The notes: generated by a model not told the origin, from the sequence alone. Shown: positions 1 to 9,317, counted from the stretch's first letter. The stretch is DNA of 40,453 nt from Sedimentisphaerales bacterium (GCA_016930635.1 JAFGGI010000061.1:1-40453), one strand, 5' to 3'. Translations and numbers: made by a program.

Positions 1-2
1 AA

Positions 3-76
<74 letters not shown>

Positions 77-122
77 ATCAATTCATATATAACAATCTAC
101 CAAACTATCCTTATAAATTCAA

Positions 123-539
123 TTACAGCTTGGCACAAATTTTTTCAGCAAGTTCCCGGGCTTTGCCCTGAGGATATTCAAATGACGGCCAACGACCAAA
201 AACTCCATCTCCTGTTTTTCTCGGTATAATATGAAAATGTATATGCTCAACAAGTTGTCCTGCTGCTCTGCCATTATTGCAAAGAACATTATACCCGTCA
301 GCCTGCATTGCCTGGGAAACTGCTGCGGTAATCCTTGGCAAAACAGATACAACCGCAGAAAGCGTTTCAGAATTACATTTATCCATTTTTGTAAAGTGCT
401 CTTTTGTTATAACCAGTGTATGCCCCTCACTTATAGGACCGATATCAAGAAAGGCAAGTACTTTCTCATCCTCATAAATTTTAGTACAAGGTATCGTCCC
501 GGCAACAATTTTACAGAATATACAATCACTCTCGCTCAA
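123..539 (-). CDS. HIT-family nucleotide hydrolase/transferase
   Basis: The 138-aa protein has the histidine triad His-x-His-x-His at residues 99-103 (HIHFHII) and an N-terminal Cys6-x2-Cys9 pair, which with downstream histidines forms a zinc site in many Hint-type HIT proteins. Family members hydrolyse AMP-linked phosphoramidates or dinucleotide polyphosphates in the cytosol; the exact substrate cannot be read from sequence. The start is a TTG, with an AAGGG ribosome-binding sequence about 8 nt upstream; the nearby ATG is in another frame and stops at once. It follows rplQ by 28 nt, so it probably shares the alpha-operon transcript. Confidence 0.9.
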   Translation of the reverse strand: MSESDCIFCKIVAGTIPCTKIYEDEKVLAFLDIGPISEGHTLVITKEHFTKMDKCNSETLSAVVSVLPRITAAVSQAMQADGYNVLCNNGRAAGQLVEHIHFHIIPRKTGDGVFGRWPSFEYPQGKARELAEKICAKL

Positions 540-567
540 TCATCAGCCCTTCGATCTTAAAATGGAT

Positions 568-1062
568 TTACTCGCTTGCCTGTTCGGCTTCAGGCTTTTC
601 TGTTGTTTTCCTTTTAGAAGTTTTCTTCCTGCCGCCTTTTTTCGGAGCCTCTACCTGACTTTCCTGACCAACAAGCTGAAGCAAAACAAGCTGGCTGTTA
701 TCCCCAAGACGTCTCTTGGCAAGTTTTATAATCCTGGTATAACCGCCTGGCCTGTCAAGATAACGTGGCGCTATTTCGCTGAATAACTTGGAAATAACAG
801 TGCCTTTTTTCTTTATTTTACCGTCAACCTCTTCAACAATATCTCTATTACCCAGAATAGCAATCGCTCTGCGTCTGGCTGCTAAATCACCTTTTTTAGC
901 AAGAGTAATAAGCTTCTCAGCAAAGCCTCTTACGTGTTTTGCCTTGGGCATAGTAGTACTTATAGTCTCGTGCTCAAATAGAGAAGCAGCAAGATTTCTT
1001 CTCATAGCTACTCTGTGAGCGCTTGTCCTGTTAAGTTGTCCGCCTGCAATTCTGTGACGCAT
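568..1062 (-). CDS. rplQ: 50S ribosomal protein L17
   Basis: The N-terminus matches the L17 signature (MRHRIAGGQLNRTSAHR), followed by the conserved RNLAASLFEHETI segment. At 164 aa it is longer than the usual 115-130 aa because of a Lys/Glu-rich C-terminal tail from about residue 135, probably disordered. L17 sits near the peptide exit tunnel of the large subunit. It starts 25 nt after rpoA, the usual alpha-operon order. Confidence 0.97.
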   Translation of the reverse strand: MRHRIAGGQLNRTSAHRVAMRRNLAASLFEHETISTTMPKAKHVRGFAEKLITLAKKGDLAARRRAIAILGNRDIVEEVDGKIKKKGTVISKLFSEIAPRYLDRPGGYTRIIKLAKRRLGDNSQLVLLQLVGQESQVEAPKKGGRKKTSKRKTTEKPEAEQASE

Positions 1063-1087
1063 ATCTGTTTACACCTTAAAAAATATT

Positions 1088-2089
1088 TTAATCAACATCA
1101 GTCATCCCAAGCGAAAGTCCCAGGTCCGCAAGTTTCCTGTTTATTTCGCGCAGAGATGTCTTTCCAAAACTTCTCAGCTTCAATAGTTGGGCTTCAGTCA
1201 TCTTTGCTAACTGTCCTACAGTTTCAATGTGACTTGCCTCAAGACAATTGCCTGCTCTAACACTAAGCTCAAGATCCTGAATAGGCATTTTAAGCTTTTC
1301 AGCAAGCTGCTCATCAACCTGTGATTCTTCTTCAGATTCTTCCGGCTCAGATTCTTCTATCGTTGCATCTCCAATTTCAAAATACTGAACGAATGGATTT
1401 ACATGTTTTCTAAGAATCTTCCCTGCTTCAACCAAAGCTATTTCCGGGTCAATTGAACCATCTGTCCATATCTCAAGAATAAGTCTGTCATAATTAGTTT
1501 TCTGACCTACACGTGTATCTTCTGTTTTATAACGAACACGAACCACCGGCGAATATATCGCATCAATCTCTATTTTCCCCAGTTCCTGTTCGAATCTATC
1601 TGCCTGCGCCAATCTTTCCAAAGCAGGTGAATAGCCTCTTCCTGTTTCAACAGTCATTTCCACAGAAAATTCTGCTTTTCGAGTCAGTGTTGCAATCACA
1701 TGATCTTTATTTATAATCTCTACGGTAGGGTCGCACTGAATCTGTCCTGCCGTAACAATTCCTGCTTCTTTTGCCGAAACCGTAATAACTTTCGGCTCTG
1801 CAGTCGTTTTTCTGATAATCAGGTTTTTAATATTAAGAATAATCTCCGTCATGTCCTCCTGAATTCCGGGCAACGTAGTGAATTCATGATCTGCACCGGC
1901 AATTTTTACGCTCGTCACAGCAGCACCTTCCAGAGAAGAAAGCAGTACACGCCTTAAACTGTTTCCGACAGTCGTACCAAAACCATGTTCAAAAGGTTCA
2001 ACTCTAAACAGACCGTATCTGTCGGTTGAAACCTGTTTGTCCAGTTCAACACGAGTAGGAAGTTCCAGCCCTCTCCAGGTAATTCTCAT
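1088..2089 (-). CDS. rpoA: RNA polymerase alpha subunit
   Basis: The chosen start gives 333 aa beginning MRITWRGLELP. An AAGGAGG Shine-Dalgarno sits 6 nt upstream of the ATG at 2089, so a longer in-frame reading from a TTG at 2113 is rejected. The N-terminal domain (about 1-235) carries the dimerisation segment GTTVGNSLRRVLLSS. A Glu/Ser-rich linker follows, and the C-terminal domain has the SVRAGNCL motif that contacts UP-element DNA in well-studied bacteria. Alpha nucleates assembly of the core enzyme with the beta and beta-prime subunits encoded upstream. The 137-bp leader before it can form two nested stems. Confidence 0.98.
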   Translation of the reverse strand: MRITWRGLELPTRVELDKQVSTDRYGLFRVEPFEHGFGTTVGNSLRRVLLSSLEGAAVTSVKIAGADHEFTTLPGIQEDMTEIILNIKNLIIRKTTAEPKVITVSAKEAGIVTAGQIQCDPTVEIINKDHVIATLTRKAEFSVEMTVETGRGYSPALERLAQADRFEQELGKIEIDAIYSPVVRVRYKTEDTRVGQKTNYDRLILEIWTDGSIDPEIALVEAGKILRKHVNPFVQYFEIGDATIEESEPEESEEESQVDEQLAEKLKMPIQDLELSVRAGNCLEASHIETVGQLAKMTEAQLLKLRSFGKTSLREINRKLADLGLSLGMTDVD

Positions 2090-2107
2090 TTTCGGCCTCC
2101 TTATTAT

Positions 2108-2172
2108 GGGCAATTGTTCTCAGTAATTTCATCAGGGGCCTGCCTTTCAAAATTACTATCTGTTAATTGCCC
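2108..2172 (-). promoter_or_regulatory. Nested stem structure in the rpsD-rpoA leader
   Basis: On the minus strand GGGCAATT (2172-2165) pairs perfectly with AATTGCCC (2115-2108). Inside it AGTAATTT (2157-2150) pairs with AAATTACT (2129-2122). The 3' arm of the outer stem ends about 8 nt before the rpoA Shine-Dalgarno, so the fold could affect rpoA translation. Alpha operons are autoregulated by S4 in Escherichia coli, but through a different site before rpsM. Any link to S4 here is inference. Confidence 0.45.
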
Positions 2173-2226
2173 GGTTAATATACCATCACAAACCGCTTAA
2201 ACGCGATTACAAACGCAAAATAAATA

Positions 2227-2859
2227 CTATCTCGAACAGAATTCTATAACAAGCTGCTCTTCAACAGGGAATTGCACATCTTCTCTTGTAGGAAGTGCAA
2301 CGACCGTTGCTGAAGGAGTCTTAGGGTCGAGCTGCAACCATCCCTGAGTAGAAAAATTCGGATTAACTTCAAGCTGCGACTTGACTCTTTTCTTGCTCTT
2401 TTCTGAAGATTTAAGAGTTATCTGATCACCTATATTTACAGTGAAATCCGGAATGTTGACTTTCTTTTTGTTGATACAAATATGACCATGAGCAACCAGT
2501 TGCCTTGCAGCTTTTCTGGAAGGAGCAAAATTAAGTTTGTAAATTACATTATCCAGCCTTCTTTCCAGCAGACTAAGCAGAACCTCTCCGGTATTTCCTT
2601 TTATTTTCTCAGCCTTTTGAAAATATCGTATAAACTGCTTTTCAGCCAGTCCATAGTACCGTTTTACTTTCTGCTTTTCACGCAGCCGTACTCCGTAATC
2701 ACTGCCTCTTCTACGTCTCCAGCCATGCATGCCCGGCGCAAGACTTTTCTGCCGTTTTTCAACCGGACATTTGCTGGTCTCACAACGGATCCCTTTCAGC
2801 ATTAACTTCATGCCTTCACGTCTGCACAGTTTACATGATGAATTAAGATAACGTCCCAT
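2227..2859 (-). CDS. rpsD: 30S ribosomal protein S4
   Basis: The 210-aa protein starts MGRYL and carries a zinc-type N-terminus with Cys9, Cys12, Cys26 and Cys31. The S4 RNA-binding domain follows (RRLDNVIYKLNFAPSRKAAR and VAHGHICINKKKVNIPDF). S4 is a primary 16S rRNA binder that nucleates assembly of the 30S body. It follows rpsK by 30 nt, and a 137-bp gap separates it from rpoA. Confidence 0.98.
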   Translation of the reverse strand: MGRYLNSSCKLCRREGMKLMLKGIRCETSKCPVEKRQKSLAPGMHGWRRRRGSDYGVRLREKQKVKRYYGLAEKQFIRYFQKAEKIKGNTGEVLLSLLERRLDNVIYKLNFAPSRKAARQLVAHGHICINKKKVNIPDFTVNIGDQITLKSSEKSKKRVKSQLEVNPNFSTQGWLQLDPKTPSATVVALPTREDVQFPVEEQLVIEFCSR

Positions 2860-2889
2860 ATTTCTAATTGCTCCAAATATTCTCTAAAA

Positions 2890-3261
2890 TTATACCCTTC
2901 TTCTTTTGGGCGGACGGCAGCCATTATGCGGAATAGGTGTAACATCTTCGATAGAAGAAATTCTCAAGCCCGCTGACTGCATCGCTGATATCGCCGATTC
3001 CCTTCCGGAACCAGGCCCTTTTACTCTTACTTCTACTTCCCGTACGCCCGAGCGCTTTGCAGCATTAGCGCACTTTTCTCCGGCTTTTTGAGCCGCAAAA
3101 GGAGTACTTTTTCTTGAACCCTTAAAACCGACAACACCTGCCGAAGCTCGACAAATCGTATCGCCATCAGTGTCGGTTATTGTAATCTGAGTATTATTAA
3201 AAGTGGCTTTGATATGAACAATAGCCTTTACAACATTTCTTCTTATTTTGCCTTTAGCCAT
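2890..3261 (-). CDS. rpsK: 30S ribosomal protein S11
   Basis: The 123-aa protein shows the S11 core ([18 protein letters not shown]) and ends in the conserved [11 protein letters not shown] tail. S11 helps form the 30S platform near the mRNA exit channel. It begins 20 nt after rpsM. The start codon fits the usual short basic N-terminus, although many orthologues are a few residues longer. Confidence 0.98.
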   Translation of the reverse strand: MAKGKIRRNVVKAIVHIKATFNNTQITITDTDGDTICRASAGVVGFKGSRKSTPFAAQKAGEKCANAAKRSGVREVEVRVKGPGSGRESAISAMQSAGLRISSIEDVTPIPHNGCRPPKRRRV

Positions 3262-3281
3262 ATAAATAAAAACCTTAAATA

Positions 3282-3668
3282 TTATCCACGCATTTCTTTC
3301 ACGCCTTTTTTGCCGGCAACTGTTTTCTTCTTACCTTTTCTTGTACGAGCATTACTCTGGGTCTGCTGACCTCTGACAGGCAGTCCTTTGCGGTGCCGGA
3401 CGCCTCTATAGCAGCCGATATCCCTTAATCTTGCAATATGCTGAGAAACCTGCCTCCTAAGCTGGCCCTCAACAGCATAATCACGGTCAATTATCTGAGC
3501 GATTTTACTGACTTCATCTTCAGTAAGCTTGCCGGCATTCAAATCCAGTTCTATACCAGCTTCATTAAGAATCTTTGCAGCGGTAAACGCTCCAATACCG
3601 TGTATATAAGTAAGAGCAACACGAATTACTTTATTGTTAGGAATATCAACACCAACTATACGAGGCAT
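3282..3668 (-). CDS. rpsM: 30S ribosomal protein S13
   Basis: The 128-aa protein starts [13 protein letters not shown], the standard S13 opening, contains the YIHGIG helix-two-turn-helix segment, and ends with the basic [17 protein letters not shown] stretch that contacts 16S rRNA and the P-site tRNA. It lies in the 30S head and makes intersubunit bridges with L5. It follows rpmJ by 23 nt. Confidence 0.98.
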   Translation of the reverse strand: MPRIVGVDIPNNKVIRVALTYIHGIGAFTAAKILNEAGIELDLNAGKLTEDEVSKIAQIIDRDYAVEGQLRRQVSQHIARLRDIGCYRGVRHRKGLPVRGQQTQSNARTRKGKKKTVAGKKGVKEMRG

Positions 3669-3691
3669 AATTCACCTTTCTATTTAAACTT

Positions 3692-3808
3692 TCAGCCCTG
3701 TCTCTGCTTATGGCGAGGATTCGTCGAGCAGATTACGCGCACAACACCCTTGCGGCGCACAACCTTGCAATTTTCGCATATTCTTTTTACCGAGCTTCTA
3801 ACTTTCAT
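3692..3808 (-). CDS. rpmJ: 50S ribosomal protein L36 (zinc form)
   Basis: This 38-aa gene reads [17 protein letters not shown] and ends in [10 protein letters not shown] then TGA. It has the three-cysteine, one-histidine zinc ribbon (Cys11, Cys14, Cys27, His33), so it is the C+ form rather than a zinc-independent paralogue. It lies in the conserved position between infA and rpsM, 16 nt after infA. L36 binds 23S rRNA at the base of the stalk region. Confidence 0.97.
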   Translation of the reverse strand: MKVRSSVKRICENCKVVRRKGVVRVICSTNPRHKQRQG

Positions 3809-3824
3809 TACTTACCTCTAAATA

Positions 3825-4040
3825 TTAATTTCTTAAAACTATCCTTCCCTTACTCAAATCATAGGGCGACATTTCAACTGTTACTATGTCGCCGGCAAGA
3901 ATCCTTATAAAATGCATTCTCATCTTCCCGGAAACATGAGCTGTAATTATATGTCCATTTTCGAGTTCAACTCTGAACATAGCGTTAGGCAGAGTTTCAA
4001 GCACTTTACCTTCAACTTTTATCGCTTCTCTTTTAGACAT
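3825..4040 (-). CDS. infA: Translation initiation factor IF-1
   Basis: The 71-aa OB-fold protein has the typical IF-1 core ([20 protein letters not shown]), the [11 protein letters not shown] loop, and the ending [16 protein letters not shown]-1 occupies the ribosomal A site and works with IF-2 and IF-3 on the 30S initiation complex. It follows map by 16 nt, in the common adk-map-infA-rpmJ order. Confidence 0.98.
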   Translation of the reverse strand: MSKREAIKVEGKVLETLPNAMFRVELENGHIITAHVSGKMRMHFIRILAGDIVTVEMSPYDLSKGRIVLRN

Positions 4041-4056
4041 AACTAAAAATACTTCT

Positions 4057-4836
4057 TTATTTTATTGTAAGCACTTCACAACCGTTTTCCGTAACAGCTA
4101 TAGTATGCTCAAAATGAGCTGACGGTTTTCTGTCCTTTGTCACAACCGTCCAGCCGTCATTCAGCGTAATCACCCGGCCTGTGCCCATATTAACCATCGG
4201 CTCAATTGCCAATACCATCCCGGTTTGCAGCAAAATATCATTTTTCAGCAGTTCGTCGCTGACAAAATTAGGGACCTTCGGGTCCTCATGCATCTGAGTA
4301 CCTATCCCGTGTCCTACAAAATCAGTAACAACTGAAAAACCTGCTGATTCGGCACATCTCTGCATCCTGCCCGCAACATCGCTCCATTTAACTCCGGCTC
4401 TGCTACGCTGTATCGCAATATCAAGCATCTCTTTTGTTACATCCAGCAATCGCTGCTTATCATCATCTATCTTACCGACTGCCAGCGTAACAGCAGCATC
4501 AGCACAATATCCGTTAAGCTTAACACCGAAATCCACGCTTAGAATATCACCTTCCTGTAGTCTTACGGTTTCAGAAGGTATTCCGTGTACAACCTGCTGA
4601 TTAAGCGACGCACATATCACGGCAGGAAAATCCTGGCCTTTGCCGGGATTTTTTACACCCTTAAAAAGTGCTATCGCGCCCATCTGCCTGGTTATATCTT
4701 CAGCCAATCGGTCCAGTTCAGCCGTGCTGACATCAGGAACTGCAGAATCTTTCAATTTTAAAAGAACCTCGGCAACAACTTTGCCGGCTTTCTTCATAAG
4801 TTCTATTTCTCTGCGACTTCGTAATGTAATCGCCAT
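4057..4836 (-). CDS. map: Methionine aminopeptidase, type I
   Basis: The 259-aa enzyme removes the initiator methionine from nascent proteins after deformylation. The five metal ligands of the pita-bread fold are present: Asp102, Asp113, His176, Glu212 and Glu243. His84 lies in the VHGIPS motif that positions substrate. It lacks the SH3-binding N-terminal zinc extension of eukaryotic type I enzymes and has the usual short bacterial length. It starts 5 nt after adk and should be co-expressed with the translation genes. Confidence 0.97.
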   Translation of the reverse strand: MAITLRSRREIELMKKAGKVVAEVLLKLKDSAVPDVSTAELDRLAEDITRQMGAIALFKGVKNPGKGQDFPAVICASLNQQVVHGIPSETVRLQEGDILSVDFGVKLNGYCADAAVTLAVGKIDDDKQRLLDVTKEMLDIAIQRSRAGVKWSDVAGRMQRCAESAGFSVVTDFVGHGIGTQMHEDPKVPNFVSDELLKNDILLQTGMVLAIEPMVNMGTGRVITLNDGWTVVTKDRKPSAHFEHTIAVTENGCEVLTIK

Positions 4837-4841
4837 TTCAC

Positions 4842-5501
4842 TTATCCAGCCGCTGCAAGACTATCAAGTTTTGCAAATATTTCTGCTGTTATATCATCAA
4901 TCGGACCATCGGCATTAATATCTAATACCTTCTGGCCGCTTTTGCTATAATAACCAACCACAGCAGAGGTCTGCTGGTGATAAGTCACCAGTCTTTGTTT
5001 TACAACTTCCGGCTTATCATCTGGTCTTTGAACAAGCTCCTGTTTTGGACACTTATCACAAAAACCTTCTGCTTTTGGTTTCAGCGTATCAATATGATAA
5101 ACAGCACCGCATGCCGGACAGCTCCTTCTGCCGGTCATACGTCCTTCGACAACCGCATCATCAACAACAAGGTTTACGACGGCGTCGATTTTCTGACCTT
5201 TTCCTGTCAGTTCCTTGTCAAGCTCCTGGGCCTGTACAACAGTTCGGGGGAAACCGTCAAGCACACAGTTTCCGCCGGCAGAAGCTATTGCACCGGCCAT
5301 CATATCTATTATTACCCGGTCCGGCACAAGCTGACCACTGTCCATATATTCCTGTGCCTTTTTGCCCAGTTCCGTTCCCGCTGCCCTTTGACTTCTCAAA
5401 AGGTCACCGCTGGACAAATGAACCAGCTCATACTTTTCTATAATCCTTTTACACTGCGTTCCTTTTCCGGCTCCAGGCGGACCAAGTAATACTAATATCA
5501 T
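4842..5501 (-). CDS. adk: Adenylate kinase with zinc-binding lid
   Basis: The 219-aa protein interconverts ATP plus AMP and two ADP. The P-loop is GPPGAGKGT at residues 7-15, and the AMP-binding DGFPRT is at 82-87. The long-form lid contains Cys128, Cys131, Cys148 and Cys151, a zinc ribbon as in Gram-positive enzymes. Its ATG overlaps the secY stop by 4 nt, so the two are translationally coupled. secY-adk-map is a standard spc-operon tail. Confidence 0.97.
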   Translation of the reverse strand: MILVLLGPPGAGKGTQCKRIIEKYELVHLSSGDLLRSQRAAGTELGKKAQEYMDSGQLVPDRVIIDMMAGAIASAGGNCVLDGFPRTVVQAQELDKELTGKGQKIDAVVNLVVDDAVVEGRMTGRRSCPACGAVYHIDTLKPKAEGFCDKCPKQELVQRPDDKPEVVKQRLVTYHQQTSAVVGYYSKSGQKVLDINADGPIDDITAEIFAKLDSLAAAG

Positions 5502-6862
5502 CCTCTTGCTCCCTTTATCCGCGATGAGCTGAAACCTTCATAGTTACGCATTATCAAATTGGATTCTATTCTCTGTACAACATCCAGTGAAACACTAACT
5601 ACGATCAGCAGTCCTGTACCGCCGAAAAACGATGCTACCTGCCAGTCTATATCCAGTCCCGGCATTTGAGCAATAACCGTAGGAACAACCGCTATAACTG
5701 CCAGAAAAGCAGCGCCATAAAAAGTGATCCTGGCCATAACGGTTTCAAGATATTCAGCTGTTCTATGTCCAGGCCTCAGACCCGGTATAAAGCTTCCTGT
5801 GTTTCTGAGATTCTTAGCCATTTCCTTCGGCTGAAACTGAACTGTCGTCCAGAAATAAGCAAATAAAATGATCATTATGATGTATATTAAATTATAAGTG
5901 TAAGCACCCGGCTGCATTGCCATATAAATATTTCCAAGGACAGCTGAATTGCCGAATTTTTCTATGCTTAATAATTGGCCAAAAACAATCGGCGGAAACT
6001 GCATAAGGCTGGAAGCAAAGATAATCGGCATAACACCGCCGTGATTTATTCTCAGGGGTAGATAATGCCTCTGTCCGCCATACATCCGCATGCCCCGCAT
6101 TTGTTTTGCCTGCTGGATAGGTATTCTCCTTTGTCCCTGCGTTATAAGAATTGCTCCAGCTACAACAAATACAAAGGCTACTATCAGAAACAGTATCTTT
6201 GCAGGTCCATAAGTACCACCGGCTGTTCCGGCACCCACTGTAAACGAGGTGTTTTTCCAAACACCGTAAACAGTAGCCGGCATTCTTGCAATGATACCTG
6301 CCATAATCAAAAGACTTATACCATTGCCGATTCCATACTCATCTATCTGCTCACCAAGCCACATCAAAAATATAGTACCTGCCGTCATTCCAATGACACC
6401 CATAATAACAGCGGTCTTCTCAAGACCCGGATAACTATAAGGTGTTATCATTTTCATAAACATCATTGACTGTACTAAACATATCGGCACCGTAAGGTAC
6501 CGCGTGTATTCCTGTATTTTCTTATAACCTGTCTGTCCCTCCTCTTTCAGCTTTTTAAGGGCAGGCATCACCTCACCAAGCAGCATCAATATAATAGAAG
6601 ATGTAATATAGGGCATAATGCCAAGACCAAATAAACTGCTTTGGCCCATATTGCCGCCGCTAAGCATCTGCAGATGTTCCATCGCTCTGCCGACAGGACT
6701 GCTCTGGTCACGCTGCTGAGCAGCTCCAATCATTCGCTGCTGGTCTATGGCCGGCAGCGGTATATGAAACCCGATCCTGTAAATAATCAAAAGTGCTATG
6801 GTAAAAAGCACCTTGTTACGCAGGTCAGGAATCTTGAAAATATTTATAGCCGCATTAAACAT
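5498..6862 (-). CDS. secY: Preprotein translocase subunit SecY
   Basis: The 454-aa membrane protein begins with a short cytoplasmic helix followed by TM1 (about residues 17-36). Ten hydrophobic segments can be traced. Conserved segments include GLGIMPYITSSII in TM2 and RINHGGVMPIIFASS. SecY forms the channel for Sec-dependent secretion, with SecE encoded upstream in this same cluster. It follows rplO by 17 nt and overlaps adk by 4 nt. The secreted PEP-CTERM proteins of this window would be expected to use this channel. Confidence 0.98.
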   Translation of the reverse strand: MFNAAINIFKIPDLRNKVLFTIALLIIYRIGFHIPLPAIDQQRMIGAAQQRDQSSPVGRAMEHLQMLSGGNMGQSSLFGLGIMPYITSSIILMLLGEVMPALKKLKEEGQTGYKKIQEYTRYLTVPICLVQSMMFMKMITPYSYPGLEKTAVIMGVIGMTAGTIFLMWLGEQIDEYGIGNGISLLIMAGIIARMPATVYGVWKNTSFTVGAGTAGGTYGPAKILFLIVAFVFVVAGAILITQGQRRIPIQQAKQMRGMRMYGGQRHYLPLRINHGGVMPIIFASSLMQFPPIVFGQLLSIEKFGNSAVLGNIYMAMQPGAYTYNLIYIIMIILFAYFWTTVQFQPKEMAKNLRNTGSFIPGLRPGHRTAEYLETVMARITFYGAAFLAVIAVVPTVIAQMPGLDIDWQVASFFGGTGLLIVVSVSLDVVQRIESNLIMRNYEGFSSSRIKGARG

Positions 6863-6879
6863 TTATTCTCCCTATCAAT

Positions 6880-7323
6880 TTATGCAACCACCTTCGCAAC
6901 ACCGCCACAACTCAATATCTTATCCTGTGCGGTTTTGCTGAATTTATGAACACTTATATTAAGCTTCTTCGTCAGCTCTCCATCGCCGAGAATCTTAACT
7001 CTGCTCGTTACACTATCAACAAGTCCTGCACCAAATAGACTTGCAACATCAACATTAGAACCATCTTCAAATCTATCAAGCTGGGAGACATTTATTATCT
7101 CATATCTGCGAGAAAACTTATAATTGCTGAAACCTCGCTTCGGCAACCTGCGAAACAGCGGCATTTGTCCGCCTTCATACCCTAATTTGCCACCGGCACC
7201 AGCTCTGCTCAGACTGCCTTTGTGTCCCTTGCCGCAAGTCTTACCATGGCTGCCAGAACCCTTGCCAAGTCTTTTCCTTCGCTTGTTCGCACCTGCTATT
7301 TTAGTTATTTCATGACTCAACAT
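6880..7323 (-). CDS. rplO: 50S ribosomal protein L15
   Basis: The chosen ATG at 7323 gives 147 aa starting MLSHEITKIAGANKRRKRLG. A GGTGAT sequence complementary to the 16S tail lies about 6 nt upstream, and L15 proteins normally begin at this point, so a GTG start 15 nt earlier is less likely. The Gly/Lys-rich N-terminal extension penetrates 23S rRNA. It follows rpsE after 8 nt, with no rpmD (L30) gene between them. Confidence 0.97.
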   Translation of the reverse strand: MLSHEITKIAGANKRRKRLGKGSGSHGKTCGKGHKGSLSRAGAGGKLGYEGGQMPLFRRLPKRGFSNYKFSRRYEIINVSQLDRFEDGSNVDVASLFGAGLVDSVTSRVKILGDGELTKKLNISVHKFSKTAQDKILSCGGVAKVVA

Positions 7324-7331
7324 TGATTTTA

Positions 7332-7850
7332 TCACCACCTTTTTACTGCTTCTATTTCCACTCCGCGAAGTTCCGCTATCGCTTCGGAATTGCGAAGCCT
7401 TAATAAACCATCCATTGTCGCTTTTACAACATTTTTCGTTGTCGTACTTCCATAAACCTTAGTCAATACATCATGAACGCCTGCCAGTTCCAGTACAGCT
7501 CTCGCGCCTGAGCCGGCGATAACACCAGTACCGGGACTTGCCGGTACCAAAGCTATTTTAGTAGCACCAAATCTGCCTGTGATCTGATGCGGTATTGTCT
7601 GACCCTGAAGCGATATCTTCTTAAGGCTTTTCTTGGCATCTTTAATAGCTTTATCAACTGCCATAGGCACTTCTTTTGCCTTGCCGTAACCAACTCCGAC
7701 AGTCCCAGATCGGTCGCCAACAGCAACCATAGCACTGAAGCTGAACCGCCTGCCGCCTTTAACCACCTTTGCGCAACGGAAAACCTTAACTACCGTTTCT
7801 TCAAGAGGACCGCTCTCTTGTGCAACAGTTCTTCTCAACTCTTGAGCCAA
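7332..7850 (-). CDS. rpsE: 30S ribosomal protein S5
   Basis: The 172-aa protein has the double-stranded-RNA-binding-like N-terminal domain ([29 protein letters not shown]) and the C-terminal domain with [20 protein letters not shown]5 influences decoding accuracy and translocation. The order rplR-rpsE-rplO is usual, except that rpmD is missing after it. It starts 50 nt after rplR. Confidence 0.98.
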   Translation of the reverse strand: MAQELRRTVAQESGPLEETVVKVFRCAKVVKGGRRFSFSAMVAVGDRSGTVGVGYGKAKEVPMAVDKAIKDAKKSLKKISLQGQTIPHQITGRFGATKIALVPASPGTGVIAGSGARAVLELAGVHDVLTKVYGSTTTKNVVKATMDGLLRLRNSEAIAELRGVEIEAVKRW

Positions 7851-7900
7851 TTCATAATCTCCAAAATTCGGCTACCATATATATTAATTAAACCAACCTG

Positions 7901-8266
7901 CTAAAATACCAAACCAGCTTCCCTTGCCGACTCAGCAAGTGCCTTGATCCGTCCATGGTATTTAAATCTGTTTCTATCAAATTTTACGACTTTAATACCA
8001 ACTTGAGTTGCCTGCTTGGCAATCTCACTGCCGACAACTTTAGCTGCGTCAATACCACCTGTTTTATTCAGACCATCACGCAGTATTTTGCTTCTCGTGT
8101 TTGCCGAAGCAAGAGTAACACCTGCAATATCATCAATTATCTGTGCATATATATGTCTATTCGAACGAAAAACACTCAGACGAGGTCTGTCCGGCGTACC
8201 TAAAACTCTTTTACGTGATCGGTACTTTCTTCTAAGTCTTGCTTTTTTTATCCTGTCAATCTGCAT
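7901..8266 (-). CDS. rplR: 50S ribosomal protein L18
   Basis: The 121-aa protein shows the L18 signature [19 protein letters not shown] and ends with [21 protein letters not shown]18 binds 5S rRNA with L5 in the central protuberance. It sits 33 nt downstream of rplF. Confidence 0.98.
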   Translation of the reverse strand: MQIDRIKKARLRRKYRSRKRVLGTPDRPRLSVFRSNRHIYAQIIDDIAGVTLASANTRSKILRDGLNKTGGIDAAKVVGSEIAKQATQVGIKVVKFDRNRFKYHGRIKALAESAREAGLVF

Positions 8267-8299
8267 GAGAGAATCTCAACAAAATTACAATTTCTAATA

Positions 8300-8881
8300 T
8301 TATCCCGCAGCACCAGCCAGAGCCTTGCCGACCTTCCTGCGAACGTGCTCATCGGCAAATCGAATACCCTTTCCCTGATAAGGCTCAGGAGGTCTGATTT
8401 TCCTTACATCAGTAGCAAACTGCCCAATTTCCTGCTTGTTATACCCGGTCAGGGTAAACTTCGCCGGTATATCATTACCTTTTGTCGCCGGCACATCTAT
8501 CTGAACCTTGACGCTCTTAGGAATTGGCATCTTGGCAGGATGACTGAAACCAACATTCACAACCAGGTTGCCGCCTTCTTCTTTTACACTGTAACCGGTA
8601 CCATAAATTTCGAGTTTTTTCTCAAACCCTTTGCTGACACCGACCACCATATTATTAATCAGCGCCCTTGTAGTTCCGTGCATCGCCCTTTCGATTCGGC
8701 TTTGGTCCGATTGTTTTTCAACAATAACAGTTTTGCCGGACTCGTCCAGCTTGACATTTATTTTAGGATGGCATTCCATCTCTAAAGTGCCTTTAGGACC
8801 GGTCACCTTGACCTTCTTGCCGGAAATATCGACTTTTACGCCGGCAGGTATCTCAACTGGTTTTTTTCCTATTCTACTCAT
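8300..8881 (-). CDS. rplF: 50S ribosomal protein L6
   Basis: The 193-aa protein starts MSRIGKKPVEIP and has the two tandem L6 domains, the second ending with the conserved RPPEPYQGKGIRF segment. It is about 10-15 residues longer than usual, partly through an extended C-terminus (VRRKVGKALAGAAG). L6 lies near the sarcin-ricin loop. Its ATG abuts the rpsH stop (TAAATG), so translation is probably coupled. Confidence 0.98.
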   Translation of the reverse strand: MSRIGKKPVEIPAGVKVDISGKKVKVTGPKGTLEMECHPKINVKLDESGKTVIVEKQSDQSRIERAMHGTTRALINNMVVGVSKGFEKKLEIYGTGYSVKEEGGNLVVNVGFSHPAKMPIPKSVKVQIDVPATKGNDIPAKFTLTGYNKQEIGQFATDVRKIRPPEPYQGKGIRFADEHVRRKVGKALAGAAG

Positions 8882-9280
8882 TTAGCTCACCGTACAAATT
8901 ACTTCGCCGCCGATATTCTTTTCTCGGCACTGTTTATCTGTCATTACACCTTTGCTGGTAGATACAACCGCTATTCCCATTCCGTTCATAACATAAGGAA
9001 GAGTTTTAACCGAACTATAAACCCGTCTTCCATTCTTGCTTATCTTTTTGATATCTGTTATTGCCGGCATACCTTCATCGGTGTATTTAAGCTTTATCCT
9101 GATTATTCCCTGCCCTGTTGCATCATCGATCTTGTCAAAATCATTGATATAGCCTTCCGTCTTCAGTACTTCTGCTATGCCATGGCACACCTTGGAAGCT
9201 TTAATCGAAACGTCTTCCCGGCCGGCATGTTCGGCATTCCGTATTCTTGTAAGCATGTCCGCTATCGGATCACTGTGCAT
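8882..9280 (-). CDS. rpsH: 30S ribosomal protein S8
   Basis: The 132-aa protein begins MHSDPIADMLTRIRNA and has the conserved C-terminal VVSTSKGVMTDKQCREKNIGGEVIC RNA-binding region. S8 is a primary 16S rRNA binder and in Escherichia coli is the spc-operon translational repressor. It follows rpsN by 37 nt and abuts rplF. Confidence 0.98.
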   Translation of the reverse strand: MHSDPIADMLTRIRNAEHAGREDVSIKASKVCHGIAEVLKTEGYINDFDKIDDATGQGIIRIKLKYTDEGMPAITDIKKISKNGRRVYSSVKTLPYVMNGMGIAVVSTSKGVMTDKQCREKNIGGEVICTVS

Positions 9281-9317
9281 CTGTTTTATCCTGTAAAAAA
9301 TAATTCAAACTATTTTA

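Noticed and set aside
2090-2113. Longer RpoA starting at a TTG at 2113
   Set aside because: The consensus ribosome-binding site lies inside this extension, 6 nt before the ATG at 2089.
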